Shown in pieces: positions 45,664 through 54,926 of a DNA stretch of 64,000 nt. Within the stretch, counting starts at the first letter, position 1. Each line of letters begins with the position of its first letter. A program made the translations under genes and the position numbers. This DNA is from CAIWHR01 sp963709525. GTDB taxonomy: Bacteria; Pseudomonadota; Gammaproteobacteria; Burkholderiales; Casimicrobiaceae. Location of the stretch: NCBI GenBank assembly GCA_963709525.1, contig CAVPXB010000022.1, forward strand, positions 62,001 to 126,000. The letters run 5' to 3'. The notes below the pieces were generated by a model that saw only the letters and a program-made list of their open reading frames with translations, had not been told where the DNA came from and searched no databases.

Positions 45664-47952
45664 ATGTCGGACAAGGAAATCCGCGAAGCTTCTCTCGAGT
45701 ACCATCGCCAGGCGCCCCCGGGAAAGCTCTCGGTCCAACCCACCAAGCAGCTGACCAACCAGCGCGATCTGGCACTCGCCTACTCGCCGGGCGTGGCGGC
45801 CGCCTGCGACGAGATCGTCCGCGACCCTGCAGAGGCGCGCCACCTCACCGCCCGCGGCAACCTGATCGGCGTGGTGACCAACGGCACCGCGGTGCTGGGT
45901 CTGGGTCCCATCGGCCCGCTGGCCGCCAAGCCGGTGATGGAAGGCAAGGCGGTGCTGTTCAAGAAGTTCGCGGGCATCGACTGCTTCGACATCGAGATCA
46001 ACGAGCGCGACCCGGACCGGCTGGTCGAGATCATCGCCGCGCTGGAACCCACGTTCGGCGGCATCAATCTCGAGGACATCAAGGCACCGGAGTGCTTCTA
46101 CGTCGAGAAAAAACTGCGCGAGCGGATGCAGATCCCGGTGTTCCACGATGACCAGCACGGCACGGCGATCGTCGTCGGTGCGGCGATCCTCAACGGCCTG
46201 GACGTTGTCGGCAAGCGGCTGCACGAGGTCAAGGTCGTGTGCTCCGGCGCGGGCGCGGCAGCGCTCGCCTGCCTCGATCTCCTCGTGAGCCTCGGCATCC
46301 CGCAGGAAAACATCTGGGTGTCCGACATCGCCGGCGTCGTCTACGCCGGGCGCACCGAGGAAATGGACGACAACAAGGCCCGCTACATGCAGGAGACCGC
46401 CGCGCGCCGGCTGCCCGACATCCTGCCCGGCGCCGACGTTTTCCTCGGCCTCTCGGCGGCGAAGGTGCTGAAGCCCGAGTGGCTCGCGCTGATGGCGGAG
46501 CGGCCGCTGATCATGGCGCTCGCCAACCCCGAACCCGAGATCATGCCGGATCTCGCCAAGGCGGCGCGACCCGACGCCATCATCGCCACCGGCCGCTCCG
46601 ATTTCCCGAACCAGGTCAACAACGTGCTGGTGTTTCCGTTCCTCTTCCGCGGTGCATTGGATGTCGCGGCCAGGCGGATCAACGAACCGATGAAGGTGGC
46701 GGCGGTGCGCGCGCTGGCGGAGTTGGCGCGAGCCGAGCAATCGGACATCGTGGCGCAGGCGTACGGCATCCACAACCTGCGCTTCGGTCCCGAGTACCTG
46801 ATCCCCAAGCCTTTCGACCCCCGGCTCATCGTCACCATCGCGCCGGCGGTCGCCAAGGCCGCGATGGACTCGGGGGTGGCCGCGCAACCGATCGCCGACT
46901 TCGCCGCGTACCGCGAAAAGCTCACCCAATTCGTCTATCACTCGGGCCTGCTGATGAAGCCCGTGTTCCAGGCGGCGAAGAAGTCGCCGATGCGCATCCT
47001 TTATGCGGAAGGCGAGGACGAGCGCGTGCTGCGCGCCGTGCAGGTCGTGCTGGATGAAGGCCTCGCGCAGCCGATACTCATCGGGCGGCCGGCGGTGCTC
47101 GCCAGGCGCATCGAGCAGTTCGGGCTGCGCATCGAGCCGGGGAAGGACTTCGAAGTCATCAACCCCGAACACGATTCGCGCTACCGCGATTATTGGGGCG
47201 AGTATTACCGGCTGACCGCGCGCAAGGGCGTGTCGCAGCAGTACGCGAAGATCGAAATGCGCCGCCGGCAGACGCTGATCGGGGCGATGGCGATCCATCG
47301 CGGCGACGCCGACGGCATGCTCTGCGGCACCTTCGGTACGCACCAGCTGCACCTCCATTTCATCGATCAGGTGCTGGGCCTGCGCCCGGGGGTCAAGGGC
47401 TACGCCGCGATGAATGCGGTGATGCTGCCCGAACGCACGGTGTTCGTGGCCGATACCTATGTGCACGTCGATCCGACCGCCGAGGAACTCACCGAGATCA
47501 CGCTGCTGGCGGCGGAGGGACTGCGCCGCTTCGGCCTGACGCCAAAAGTGGCGCTGCTGTCGCACTCGTCGTTCGGGACCAGCGACCATCCGCAGGCGAA
47601 GAAGATGCAGGCCGCGCTGGCGCTGATCAGTGCCCGGGCGCCCGACCTCGAGATCGAAGGCGAGATGCACGCCGATGCCGCGCTGTCCGAGGAGGTCCGC
47701 CTGGCGGCATTCCCCGGTTCGCGCCTGAAGGGTGAGGCGAATCTGCTGATCATGCCGACGGTCGACGCGGCCAACATCTCGTTCAACCTGCTCAAGGTGT
47801 CCGGGGGCGGCAACGTCACCCTCGGGCCGATTCTCCTCGGCGTGGCCAGGCCGGTGCACATCCTCACGCCGTCGTCGACCGTGCGCCGGATCGTCAACAT
47901 GACGGCGCTGACCACCGTCGATGCGCAGATGTGGGGCGGACAGTTGAGGTAA
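45664..47952 (+). CDS. maeB: NADP-dependent malic enzyme with phosphotransacetylase-like domain
   Basis: It decarboxylates malate to pyruvate with NADP+. The 762-residue product joins an N-terminal malic enzyme domain (SPGVAAACDEIV, FHDDQHGTAIVVGAAILNGL, and nucleotide-binding VVCSGAGAAALACLDLLVS) to a C-terminal Pta/Ptb-like domain from about residue 435 (MRILYAEGEDERVLRAVQVV). In this family the second domain is regulatory, sensing acetyl-CoA. ATG 45664 gives the usual MaeB start (SDKEIREASLEYHRQ). It is divergent to ccmA. Confidence 0.95.
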   Translation: MSDKEIREASLEYHRQAPPGKLSVQPTKQLTNQRDLALAYSPGVAAACDEIVRDPAEARHLTARGNLIGVVTNGTAVLGLGPIGPLAAKPVMEGKAVLFKKFAGIDCFDIEINERDPDRLVEIIAALEPTFGGINLEDIKAPECFYVEKKLRERMQIPVFHDDQHGTAIVVGAAILNGLDVVGKRLHEVKVVCSGAGAAALACLDLLVSLGIPQENIWVSDIAGVVYAGRTEEMDDNKARYMQETAARRLPDILPGADVFLGLSAAKVLKPEWLALMAERPLIMALANPEPEIMPDLAKAARPDAIIATGRSDFPNQVNNVLVFPFLFRGALDVAARRINEPMKVAAVRALAELARAEQSDIVAQAYGIHNLRFGPEYLIPKPFDPRLIVTIAPAVAKAAMDSGVAAQPIADFAAYREKLTQFVYHSGLLMKPVFQAAKKSPMRILYAEGEDERVLRAVQVVLDEGLAQPILIGRPAVLARRIEQFGLRIEPGKDFEVINPEHDSRYRDYWGEYYRLTARKGVSQQYAKIEMRRRQTLIGAMAIHRGDADGMLCGTFGTHQLHLHFIDQVLGLRPGVKGYAAMNAVMLPERTVFVADTYVHVDPTAEELTEITLLAAEGLRRFGLTPKVALLSHSSFGTSDHPQAKKMQAALALISARAPDLEIEGEMHADAALSEEVRLAAFPGSRLKGEANLLIMPTVDAANISFNLLKVSGGGNVTLGPILLGVARPVHILTPSSTVRRIVNMTALTTVDAQMWGGQLR

Positions 47953-47983
47953 AATCGCGGGCTCCACCAGAGCAGTGCAAAAC

Positions 47984-48129
<146 letters not shown>

Positions 48130-48237
48130 GAGCAACAATCCGACGTTCTGGAAGGACCGAAGTCGTCCATTGACAGCGGGGGGCAAACGGGGGCAACACT
48201 TCGACGGTGTATTCCCTTCGCTGAAAGAGTGGCCCCC

Positions 48238-48432
48238 ATGTCCCTCAACGTGTCGCAAGTTGCCGCTGCGTTGCCACGATTGAAGTCGTACAAGCGCGCC
48301 GATGGTGAAGGCATGTACCTGCCAGTGCTGCCGGCGGGAACGAAGTACTGGCGACTCGAGTACCGCTTCGGCGGCAAGGAAAAGAGCCTGTCCTTCGGGG
48401 TCTGTCCCGACACTTCGCTCGCCGACGCGGGC
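48238..48432 (+). pseudogene. Truncated P4-type tyrosine integrase (N-terminal domain only)
   Basis: From ATG 48238 the frame gives SLNVSQVAAALPRLKSYKRA, DGEGMYLPVLPAGTKYWRLE, then YRFGGKEKSLSFGVCPDTSLADA. This matches the DUF4102 arm-binding domain of P4-family integrases. After about 62 codons it runs straight into an inverted IS91-type transposase fragment, so the core-binding and catalytic domains are gone. The position next to tRNA-Ser is as expected for an island integrase. Confidence 0.8.
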
Positions 48433-48956
48433 TCGAACACGCCGTCGATGACCACGCAGTGAAAGTGCAGGTGCGGATTGAGCGTGGAGCCGAAGCGGTC
48501 GATGAAGGCGACCGCGCCGAGACCGGCCGTGGAACCTGAACCAGGGCTGTGCGCGCGCAGGCAGGACTCCACGGCGCGCAGGAACAGCCGCAAGGCGACG
48601 CCGTGGAGGTCGGCATCGCGTTCCAGGAAGTAGCGCAGCCGTTTTGGCACGGCGAGGACCCACTGCCGCACCGGCAGGTCCGGCACGACGTGATCGGCGA
48701 GATGCGCCGCGGTCGCCACCATGCGCCGGTTGTTGCACGATGGGCACACGCCACGCCCCTTGCACAAGAACGCGATCAGGAGGTCGTGGCCGCACTGCCC
48801 GCACCGCGCCGGGGCAAAGCCATGCGCAAGGATGCCGCATTCCAGGTAACGGCGGAACTCCCGCACCGCAGGCGCCTGCACCGGCCCGGCATCGTCGTGG
48901 CCCTCGTGGCAGGGGGTGAGCCAGGTCTCGAACGGTGCGTACTTTGATTCGCTCAC
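48430..48956 (-). pseudogene. IS91-type (HUH) transposase, N-terminal fragment
   Basis: About 175 residues from M at 48956: ECGILAHGFAPARCGQCGHD and CKGRGVCPSCNNRRM form the zinc-finger start. VRQWVLAVPKRLRYFLERDA and the HUH motif HLHFHCVVIDGVF follow, after which the reading becomes the antisense of the integrase remnant. The tyrosine-containing catalytic part is missing. A related fragment lies at 63130-63470. Confidence 0.8.
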
Positions 48957-48972
48957 GACGGGCCTTGTCTAT

Positions 48973-49034
48973 GCCTAAGCAGCGTTGAACCGGACGTCCC
49001 GCAAGCGGGCCGCCGGTCAACTGGTACGTTGGGC
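48973..49034 (+). other. Integron-like attC recombination site 1
   Basis: The 62-bp site begins GCCTAAG and ends GTTGGGC (R'' and R' boxes; consensus RYYYAAC and GTTRRRY). GTTGAACCGG pairs with CCGGTCAAC leaving one extra-helical base, and CCCGC-AA-GCGGG forms the terminal hairpin, as in attC folds. The unpaired spacers are of the usual kind. Confidence 0.65.
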
Positions 49035-49070
49035 GCCCTGTGGCCGCTCGTTGCGATACGATTGCACACG

Positions 49071-49310
49071 ATGAGCCTCACCGTTTTTCGTGAAGATGGC
49101 TTCCGCTTCTACTTCTTCTCGCGTGAAGAGTCGCGAATGCACGTCCACGTGCAGAGTTCCGAAGGTGAGGCGAAATTCTGGCTTGAGCCGGCGGTCGAGC
49201 TGGCGCACAATTATGGTTTGAGCGAGCGGCAGCTCCGCTCGGTGAAAGCCCTCATCGAGACGCACGAAAATGACATCCGCAATTCTTGGGCGAGACACTT
49301 CGGCGGTTGA
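49071..49310 (+). CDS. DUF4160 protein
   Basis: The 79-residue product starts MSLTVFREDGFRFYFFSREE, with MHVHVQSSEGEAKFWLEP and HENDIRNSWARHFGG, the DUF4160 pattern. ATG 49071 is chosen because the longer frame to 49029 starts inside the attC core. It overlaps the next gene by 41 nt. DUF4160 and DUF2442 genes are often adjacent and have been suggested to act as a two-gene stress or toxin-antitoxin-like module; the function is unproven. Confidence 0.8.
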   Translation: MSLTVFREDGFRFYFFSREESRMHVHVQSSEGEAKFWLEPAVELAHNYGLSERQLRSVKALIETHENDIRNSWARHFGG

Positions 49311-49539
49311 AGTTACCAATGTGTCGAAGCATGGCTTCTGGCTTCTCCTCGGAGACGAGGAGTTGTTCGTGCCGTTCGCCGATTTTCCGTGGTTTCGTGA
49401 CGCGCCTATTGGCAAGCTCACCGACGTTGAGCTTCCGTCACCGCATCATCTCTACTGGCCTGCCCTCGACATCGATCTAGCTGTCGATTCGATTCGACGC
49501 CCCGACCAATTTCCGCTTGTGTCGCGCGCAGGCGCCTAA
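49270..49539 (+). CDS. DUF2442 protein
   Basis: The 89-residue product has VTNVSKHGFWLLLGDEELFV, PFADFPWFRDAPIGKLTDVE and the HHLYWPALDIDLAVDSIRRP ending typical of DUF2442. It starts inside the DUF4160 gene, so the pair is coupled. Its stop codon TAA is part of the GCCTAAC box of attC site 2, the normal close fit of a cassette gene to its attC. Confidence 0.8.
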   Translation: MTSAILGRDTSAVEVTNVSKHGFWLLLGDEELFVPFADFPWFRDAPIGKLTDVELPSPHHLYWPALDIDLAVDSIRRPDQFPLVSRAGA

Positions 49540-49593
49540 CCCGGCTCTACGGACGTCCCGCAAGCGGGCCGCTGGTTAACTGGTACGTTGGGC
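49534..49593 (+). other. Integron-like attC recombination site 2
   Basis: The 60-bp site begins GCCTAAC (49534-49540) and ends GTTGGGC (49587-49593). It shares GGACGTCCCGCAAGCGGGCCG and AACTGGTACGTTGGGC-type sequence with site 1. The left inner box is weaker than in site 1. Together the sites bound a ~559-bp cassette. Confidence 0.65.
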
Positions 49594-50127
49594 CTCTCAA
49601 GCCTCCCTCCTGCCACAACGGTGTCAGGAGGGCATATCTACAGTTGAGGTCGGTTTGTTTGGCAAACTTCGCAATCTCGAGAAAGCTTCATCGCAGATGC
49701 TCCTGTCCGCAGGCATACGTTCAGAAAAGCGGCTCATCAGGAAATCGAGTGGGCGAATCTGGGACATTTCAGAGTTCGGGGAGCATGCAAGTGAGGATCT
49801 TGAGTCGCAAGCATTCCTCGTCGCGCAGTCCGTATTCGCGGCGCTGGACGACGCGGATCTTGTTGTTGAACCCCCCGACGAAACCGAGCGTGACCTTGTT
49901 CTCGGGCTTGCAATAAGCGGCGATGCCATCCCAATGACGCTCGATCATCGCGGCGAACTTCTCGTAGGGGTCGGATTCTCCGGTGTTGATAGGTCCAAAC
50001 GAGGGCCGCCGATAGCGCAGCCGGATCAGATCAATCAGTGGCGGCAAGGTATTGTCCATCGATGCAAGACTAAGCTGCCGTCTTCTCTTACCTTTTCTCG
50101 CGGCCGTACGCACTGGCGTGCCGCCGG
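49594..50127. other. Gene-poor segment with ISL3 remnant A
   Basis: An imperfect hairpin (CCCTCCTG with CAGGAGGG) lies at about 49604-49633. The ISL3-like fragment occupies 49730-49970. I see no intact gene; the plus-strand open frame across it is antisense to the transposase fragment. Confidence 0.6.
49730..49970 (-). mobile_element. ISL3-type transposase C-terminal remnant, copy A
   Basis: The minus-strand reading YEKFAAMIERHWDGIAAYC, then GFVGGFNNKIRVVQRREYGL and ECLRLKILTCMLPEL, matches the C-terminus of ISL3-family DDE transposases. The catalytic part is missing. It is about 85% identical to copy B at 54688-54926, in the same orientation. Confidence 0.75.
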
Positions 50128-50145
50128 GTGATCCGCGTGCCGCAT

Positions 50146-51432
50146 ATGGCCGTCCCTGCAGTTGATGCGAACGCCTCGGTCACGACGCTAGACAACGGCG
50201 TGCGCGTGGTCGTTCTCCGGCTGTCGCACGTGGCCACGGCGGCGGTCAGTGTCTTCGTGCGCAATGGCAGCCAGCATGAGAGCTTGCGAAGCAACGGCAT
50301 CAGCCATTTCATCGAGCACATGGCATTCAAGGGCACGCGTACACGCGACTGCCAGCAGATCAACCTCGATGCTGAGCGCCTGGGCGCCGAGGTCAACGCC
50401 CATACCGACAAGAACCATACCGCATTCCACATGCGCGGCCTGGCGCGTGATTCCGGGGCCTTCCTGCGAATGCTGGGAGACATCGTCCGCCAGAGCACCT
50501 TTCCCGAAGCCGAGCTCGAGCGCGAGCGCCAGGTCATCCTGCACGAGTACGCCGAGGACGAGGACGACGCGCTGTCGACAGCGTTCAAGTTGTTCGACAA
50601 GGCCTGCTACGGCGAGCACGCGGTGGCGCGTCCGGTGATCGGCAGCCGCGCCAATATCCGACGTTTCACCCGCGCCGAGATGGTGGCCTACGTGCAGCAG
50701 CAGTACACCGGCGCGAACACCGTCGTCGGCGTTGCCGGCAACGTCGATGCCGACCGGATTGTCGACGAGGCGGTCGCGGCGTTCGGGGACATGCCCCGCG
50801 GTAGCGACAACCGGGTCGCGGCGCCGGACTACGTGGGCGGAGTCCGCTCGCGCCGGATGCCCGGCTGCAGCCAGACGCACGTCGTGCTCGGCTTCCCGAT
50901 CCCCGGGCTGCTGGGCGAGTACCAGGGTGCCGTCGTTGCCGCAGCGCTGTTCGGCGAAGGCATGAGCTCGCCGCTGCTTGACCAGATTCGCGAACGGCGC
51001 GGCCTCGTCTACCACGCGGATTGCTCGGCCGACGTGACGGACCTGTGCGGTCAATTCGTGATCGAGGCGTCGACCATGCCCGAGCACCTCGACGAATACT
51101 TCGTCGAGGTCACCCGGCTGCTCCGCGAGCACGCCGACGCCACCGACCCGGTTGGTCTGGAACGCGCGCGCAACCAGATTATCGTGCGCGGCCTGTGCGC
51201 GCACGAAGACCCCTCGCAACGGCTGGAGGTCGCGGCACTCGATCTCTTCGCCTTCGGTCGCGTACGCCCGCGCGAGGAGCTGATGGCCGGCATCGCGGCG
51301 GTCAGTCCGGTGGAGGTGCGGGAGGCGTTCGCGCGAATGCAGGGCGCGGGCGCCGCAGTGGCGATGGCCGGCAAGATAGCCAAGGGCGCGGAGGAACGGG
51401 TCGCTGGGCTGGTGACCCGGCGCGTTGGCTGA
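50146..51432 (+). CDS. M16 family zinc metallopeptidase
   Basis: This is an insulinase/processing-peptidase-type protein of about 428 residues, the size of single M16B subunits. The inverted zinc motif HFIEH is present (His60, Glu63, His64 counting from a possible GTG start at 50128), with the third ligand Glu140 in VILHEYAEDEDD. So it looks active rather than a PqqG-like inactive partner. The C-terminal half has the RRGLVYHADCSADVT region of the family. There is no second M16 gene beside it. ATG 50146 and GTG 50128 are both possible starts; neither has a clear binding site. Confidence 0.85.
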   Translation: MAVPAVDANASVTTLDNGVRVVVLRLSHVATAAVSVFVRNGSQHESLRSNGISHFIEHMAFKGTRTRDCQQINLDAERLGAEVNAHTDKNHTAFHMRGLARDSGAFLRMLGDIVRQSTFPEAELERERQVILHEYAEDEDDALSTAFKLFDKACYGEHAVARPVIGSRANIRRFTRAEMVAYVQQQYTGANTVVGVAGNVDADRIVDEAVAAFGDMPRGSDNRVAAPDYVGGVRSRRMPGCSQTHVVLGFPIPGLLGEYQGAVVAAALFGEGMSSPLLDQIRERRGLVYHADCSADVTDLCGQFVIEASTMPEHLDEYFVEVTRLLREHADATDPVGLERARNQIIVRGLCAHEDPSQRLEVAALDLFAFGRVRPREELMAGIAAVSPVEVREAFARMQGAGAAVAMAGKIAKGAEERVAGLVTRRVG

Positions 51433-51830
51433 GCTGACACCTCGCGACACTTTGGCTCCGTCACGAGTTTGGCATTTGGCGCTGCACCTGCGGCGACCGC
51501 CGCCTCTGCTTCGTCATGCGGGTGTGGATGGCCGCTTCCGGAATTGGGGTGGCGAGGCTGAACGGCCTAAGCGCCTCGATGTTGACTCACGGCGAACCTG
51601 TGGCACTCGCTGCGACGAACGCGGACAACAAGGCGGCAAGTGGCGGAGGAAGCCTTGCAAGCTCATGGGCAAGGGCGAAAGCGTAGAATGAAAAACAACG
51701 AGAGTCTCAGATAGGCGTGCGCTCCTGCGACGTCCTGGATTTTATGAAGGTGCGGCGTTTGTGTGTGCGAGCTAGATTCCCAGCTTCATACTGCATTGGC
51801 GTATTTGGAGTGAGTTGAAGGGGAGGCGGC
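51433..51830. other. Intergenic region before the PEP-CTERM peptidase gene
   Basis: This 398-nt stretch has no convincing gene. Just before 51831 it provides GGGGAGGCGGC as a ribosome binding site. I see no clear promoter pair. Confidence 0.5.
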
Positions 51831-52851
51831 ATGAAACTGCTAGGCAGGATGCCTTTCGCGTGTGCGGTTATCAGTATCGTTGTTAGTAGCTTCGTCCCGA
51901 GCGCGGCGTACGGGTTCGCCGTTGTGCAGAGATTTCGTATCTTGGATACCAACGGCGTGTTTACCGGGTACGCGACGCCGGCAAACCTAGATCAAGCGCC
52001 GCGCTGGGACGCCACGTCCCTTGGTGCCGTCGACCTCACCTACGGCTTGGCGGGGACAACAGGTGAAGGCAGCATCGACGCCTTCTGGAACGCGTTCACG
52101 TTTACTGACGGAACAACTGCTGCTGAACTCGAAATAGGAGTGAGTGACGCGTTCCGTATTTGGTCCGATACCCCCTGGCTGGGAGGTGATGGCCCCTTGA
52201 TGTTTCAGCAAACCACTTTGAACACTGCGACAAACATCGATTGGGGAACATGCGGCGGCTTAGCCGGCTGCCAGCTTACAAATCCTGCTGCAACAAATCG
52301 CATCGGCAATGCTATTGATATTGTCCCCCGCGGCGCTCGGTTCCGATGCTGCGGGGATTACGATTGTCTTTGGCGATGAACAAGACGTAAATCTTACCAA
52401 CGGCTTCGGCTTCGATTCGATCGGCGGTTTGTTCCCGAGTTGGAGAATTCTCTCCGTGGATCTGGCCATGAATACGTCAGACCCGTGGTCCCTCGTAACA
52501 TGGGAACAGACCCTGATACATGAGTTGGGACACGCGCTAGGGCTCGGCGATGTCGATGCGGCAGCCAGTCGTTTCTTTGATAATGACGCCGACATCACGA
52601 ATCCGATCCCCATCAATCAACGCGGGGATGTGCGAGAAGGCCTTCCGGTGAGCGGCACCGGCCCCATCAGCGTTTCGCGAGCTGATAGTCACATCCTGAT
52701 GTGCTCTGGGTGTCCGCTCCTCCCGGCGCTCAAGAACGACGATCTTGGTGGAATTCGGTTTCTCTATCCGATTCCCGAACCCGCCACCTTCGCCCTATTG
52801 GGCCTCGGCCTCGCCGGCATCGCTGCATCGCGTCGGTGCCGGCTGAGTTAG
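51831..52851 (+). CDS. PEP-CTERM matrixin-like metallopeptidase, frameshifted
   Basis: A signal peptide (about 1-28) opens the frame, which breaks at the five-C run 52325-52329. Removing one C joins IGNAIDIV to PAALGSDAAGITIVFGDEQ and gives 339 residues. The second part has TLIHELGHALGLGD (His230, Glu231, His234, Asp240), a metzincin-type zinc site. The C-terminal sorting tail is IPEPATFALLGLGLAGIAAS with SRRCR, for exosortase processing. An exosortase must be encoded elsewhere. A terminator follows. The indel may be a sequencing error or real decay. Confidence 0.8.
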
Positions 52852-52871
52852 GGCGCAGCGCCCACAGAGAA

Positions 52872-52893
52872 CCCGCCCACGTGGCGGGATTTT
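52872..52893 (+). terminator. Terminator of the PEP-CTERM peptidase gene
   Basis: CCCGCC (52872-52877), a CACGT loop and GGCGGG (52883-52888) are followed by ATTTTC. Confidence 0.75.
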
Positions 52894-53170
52894 CTTCTGC
52901 GCTCAATACGCCACGCCAATTATCGGCCAGCGACCAGGGCGGCGTGGCATCACGTCATCATCGGCGCCTGCCTCGCGCATGAACACGGGGCAGGAGTCGC
53001 GCAACGGCGCGCCGGTTACGCTCGGGGGCAATGCAGATGAACATCGCCTACGCCGGCAGTTTGCGCCCACGTTTGCTCTGACCAGTGACACAAGGGGCAG
53101 CCGACGCGCATCAGCCATTCTCGCCGAATCGTGACGGGCATGGTCGTCGGTGATTCTGTCCGACGCCACC

Positions 53171-53195
53171 AATAACAAACCCCGCCGGAGCGGGG
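53171..53195 (-). terminator. Terminator of the second PEP-CTERM gene
   Basis: CCCCGC (53180-53185), a CGGA loop and GCGGGG (53190-53195) form the stem. On the minus strand it is followed by TTTGTTATT. Confidence 0.7.
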
Positions 53196-53217
53196 CTGTC
53201 GTCGGAGCGAAATCGGT

Positions 53218-54029
53218 CTACTGCTTGCGGCGCGAGAACCGAGTCCGGCAAGGCCGAGGCCGAGTAGGGCGAGCGTGGTCGGTTCAGGAACCGCCGTCAC
53301 CGAGTACGTTACGAGCAAGTTACCGTTTTCACCAAACGGGATTCGCCCGCTGTTGACGCTGGAATTGAAGATCAAAGGGTCGAGAAAGTCGGGAATCTGC
53401 GTTCCTGTCAAGCGCGCCAAATCGTCATAGACGTTGGCATTGGCACACTGTGCACTGGTATTGGTGTCGCAATACTGAGTGAACCCGTTGATCACAATCG
53501 CTGACGATGTCCGGCTCAGTCCGACGAACCGCACCGCGTCCTTGCCAATGTACTGTGGGGTGAATTCAGGGTTGCCAAAGAACGGGTAACTGCTGGGGCG
53601 GGAGAGGTCCCCGCAAAACGGCGGAGGTGGGGTACCGGGAGGATAGTCACACACAAGCACGTCCCCGTCGCCCCCGGTCTGGACGAAGGCGCCGATGGAC
53701 AATCTCCACGACGCGACGGCGCTCGTCCACCGGCCAATGTTGGAAAACGGCTCTTGATCGAGTACCGGTAGGCCCAGAGTGAAACTCAGATGAACGGGGT
53801 CGCCGAGCGTGAGACCTCCCGGGCCCGCCAACTCCACTGGCACAGCCGTCACTGACCCGACAAAGTTGTATGTAGCGCCGGCCCACACGGGCTGAACGAA
53901 CGCACCGAATGCCAAGGCTGCGACCAATGTCGCGCGCGCGGCGGCGGCTGGAAGTGGGATGGCGGCAATCGCTGCAAAGGACATGTCCCAGAGGCATCTA
54001 ATCGAAGCCGCGACGATTCGGGATCTCAT
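53218..54029 (-). CDS. PEP-CTERM sorting-domain protein, frameshifted at its tail
   Basis: The ~270-residue secreted protein of unknown function has a signal peptide (about 1-50), the start GATYNFVGSVTAVPVELAGP, and a C-terminal VPEPTTLALLGLGLAGLG. The basic end is out of frame: one missing base at 53237-53238 would give GFSRRKQ and a stop at 53218-53220, the standard tail. Uncorrected, the frame runs on to 53016 through the terminator. GAGGGAG precedes the start. It is convergent with the PEP-CTERM peptidase gene. Confidence 0.8.
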
Positions 54030-54615
54030 TGTTTTCTCCCTCTTTTGGCAGCGAAAATCCGCAACTCACCCCAAGCAGAGACCATGCCAATCTGTAATCT
54101 ATTGATTTCGCAAATTGCATACCTTAACGTTCTGGTAAGGATGTAAATCGTTTCGACACAGGGGCTGTGGCTGCGACGGTTAGTCGGTGGAGGCAAGCGA
54201 GGATCGCGGCCAGCATCGGCGGAGCCTTGCTGTTACCGGCGTCGCCGGCAGCGGACGGACGGGTCGCGATCGAGCTGCTTGACGCGATCGTCGCGTTGCT
54301 GATCGGCAAGGGACGCCGGCAGTAGTCAGATCACGCGGGCATAGGCATGCCGCCACCGACAGCGCGAGCGACGACCAGTTGGCGCCCATCACAGAACGGG
54401 CAGGGGCTGAGGTCGGGGGCGGTCATTTGGCGAGGATAGTGTGGGCAGCCTCCCCTGCACCTGACATAATCGACAGCGCCGATCGGGATTCGAACTCGCT
54501 GCGAATTCGAATCCTTCGCGGCGACATCAGTGACGAAAGCGCAATCAGCGGGGGATAGGCGGGGGATACAGACCCCATTGCGCCGGAAGCCTTATCTGGC
54601 GCGGGTTATAGCGGA

Positions 54616-54685
54616 CGCCCTCTCCGCCAAGACCGCATCCGGCAACGTCCAAAGCGGTCTTCGGTCAAAGAAAAAAACCTATAAA
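54616..54685 (+). repeat. Island boundary repeat, copy 2
   Basis: CGCCCTCTCCGCCAAGA and the next ~53 nt repeat 48061-48129, including the terminator-like hairpin (AAGACCGC with GCGGTCTT). GCGGGTT at 54601-54607 also matches the T-arm of the tRNA. It is the putative attR. Confidence 0.75.
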
Positions 54686-54687
54686 AA

Positions 54688-54926
54688 CGGCTCATCAGGA
54701 AATCGAGTGGGTGAATCTGGGGTCTTTCAGAGTTCGGGGAGCATGCAAGTGAGGATCTTGAGTCGCAAGTATTCCTCGTCGCGCAGTCCGTATGCGCGGC
54801 GCTGGATGACGCGGATGGTTGTTGAACCCCTCGACGAAGCCGAGCGAGACCTTGTGCTCGGGCTTGCAGTAAGCGGCAATGCCATCCCAATGACGTTCGA
54901 TCACTTTGGCGAACTTCTCGCAGGGC
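54688..54926 (-). mobile_element. ISL3-type transposase C-terminal remnant, copy B
   Basis: It is homologous to 49730-49970 along its whole length. Small deletions break the frame (HWDGIAAYCKPEHKVSLGFV is still readable). It abuts boundary repeat copy 2 by 2 bp. Confidence 0.7.

Larger units (their letters stand above)
52852..53217. other. Gap between convergent PEP-CTERM genes
   Basis: No gene is visible in this 366-nt gap. It holds one intrinsic terminator for each flanking gene, facing each other. Confidence 0.6.

Noticed and set aside
49655..50131. 158-residue plus-strand frame
   Set aside because: It lies mostly antisense to the ISL3-type transposase remnant and has no family-like sequence.
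51425..51691. 88-residue plus-strand frame after the M16 gene
   Set aside because: No recognisable domain, no binding site, and composition like the surrounding non-coding DNA.
53016..53217. Extension of the second PEP-CTERM protein past its sorting tail
   Set aside because: It follows a single-base indel and runs through an intrinsic terminator; the tail is normal in the other frame.
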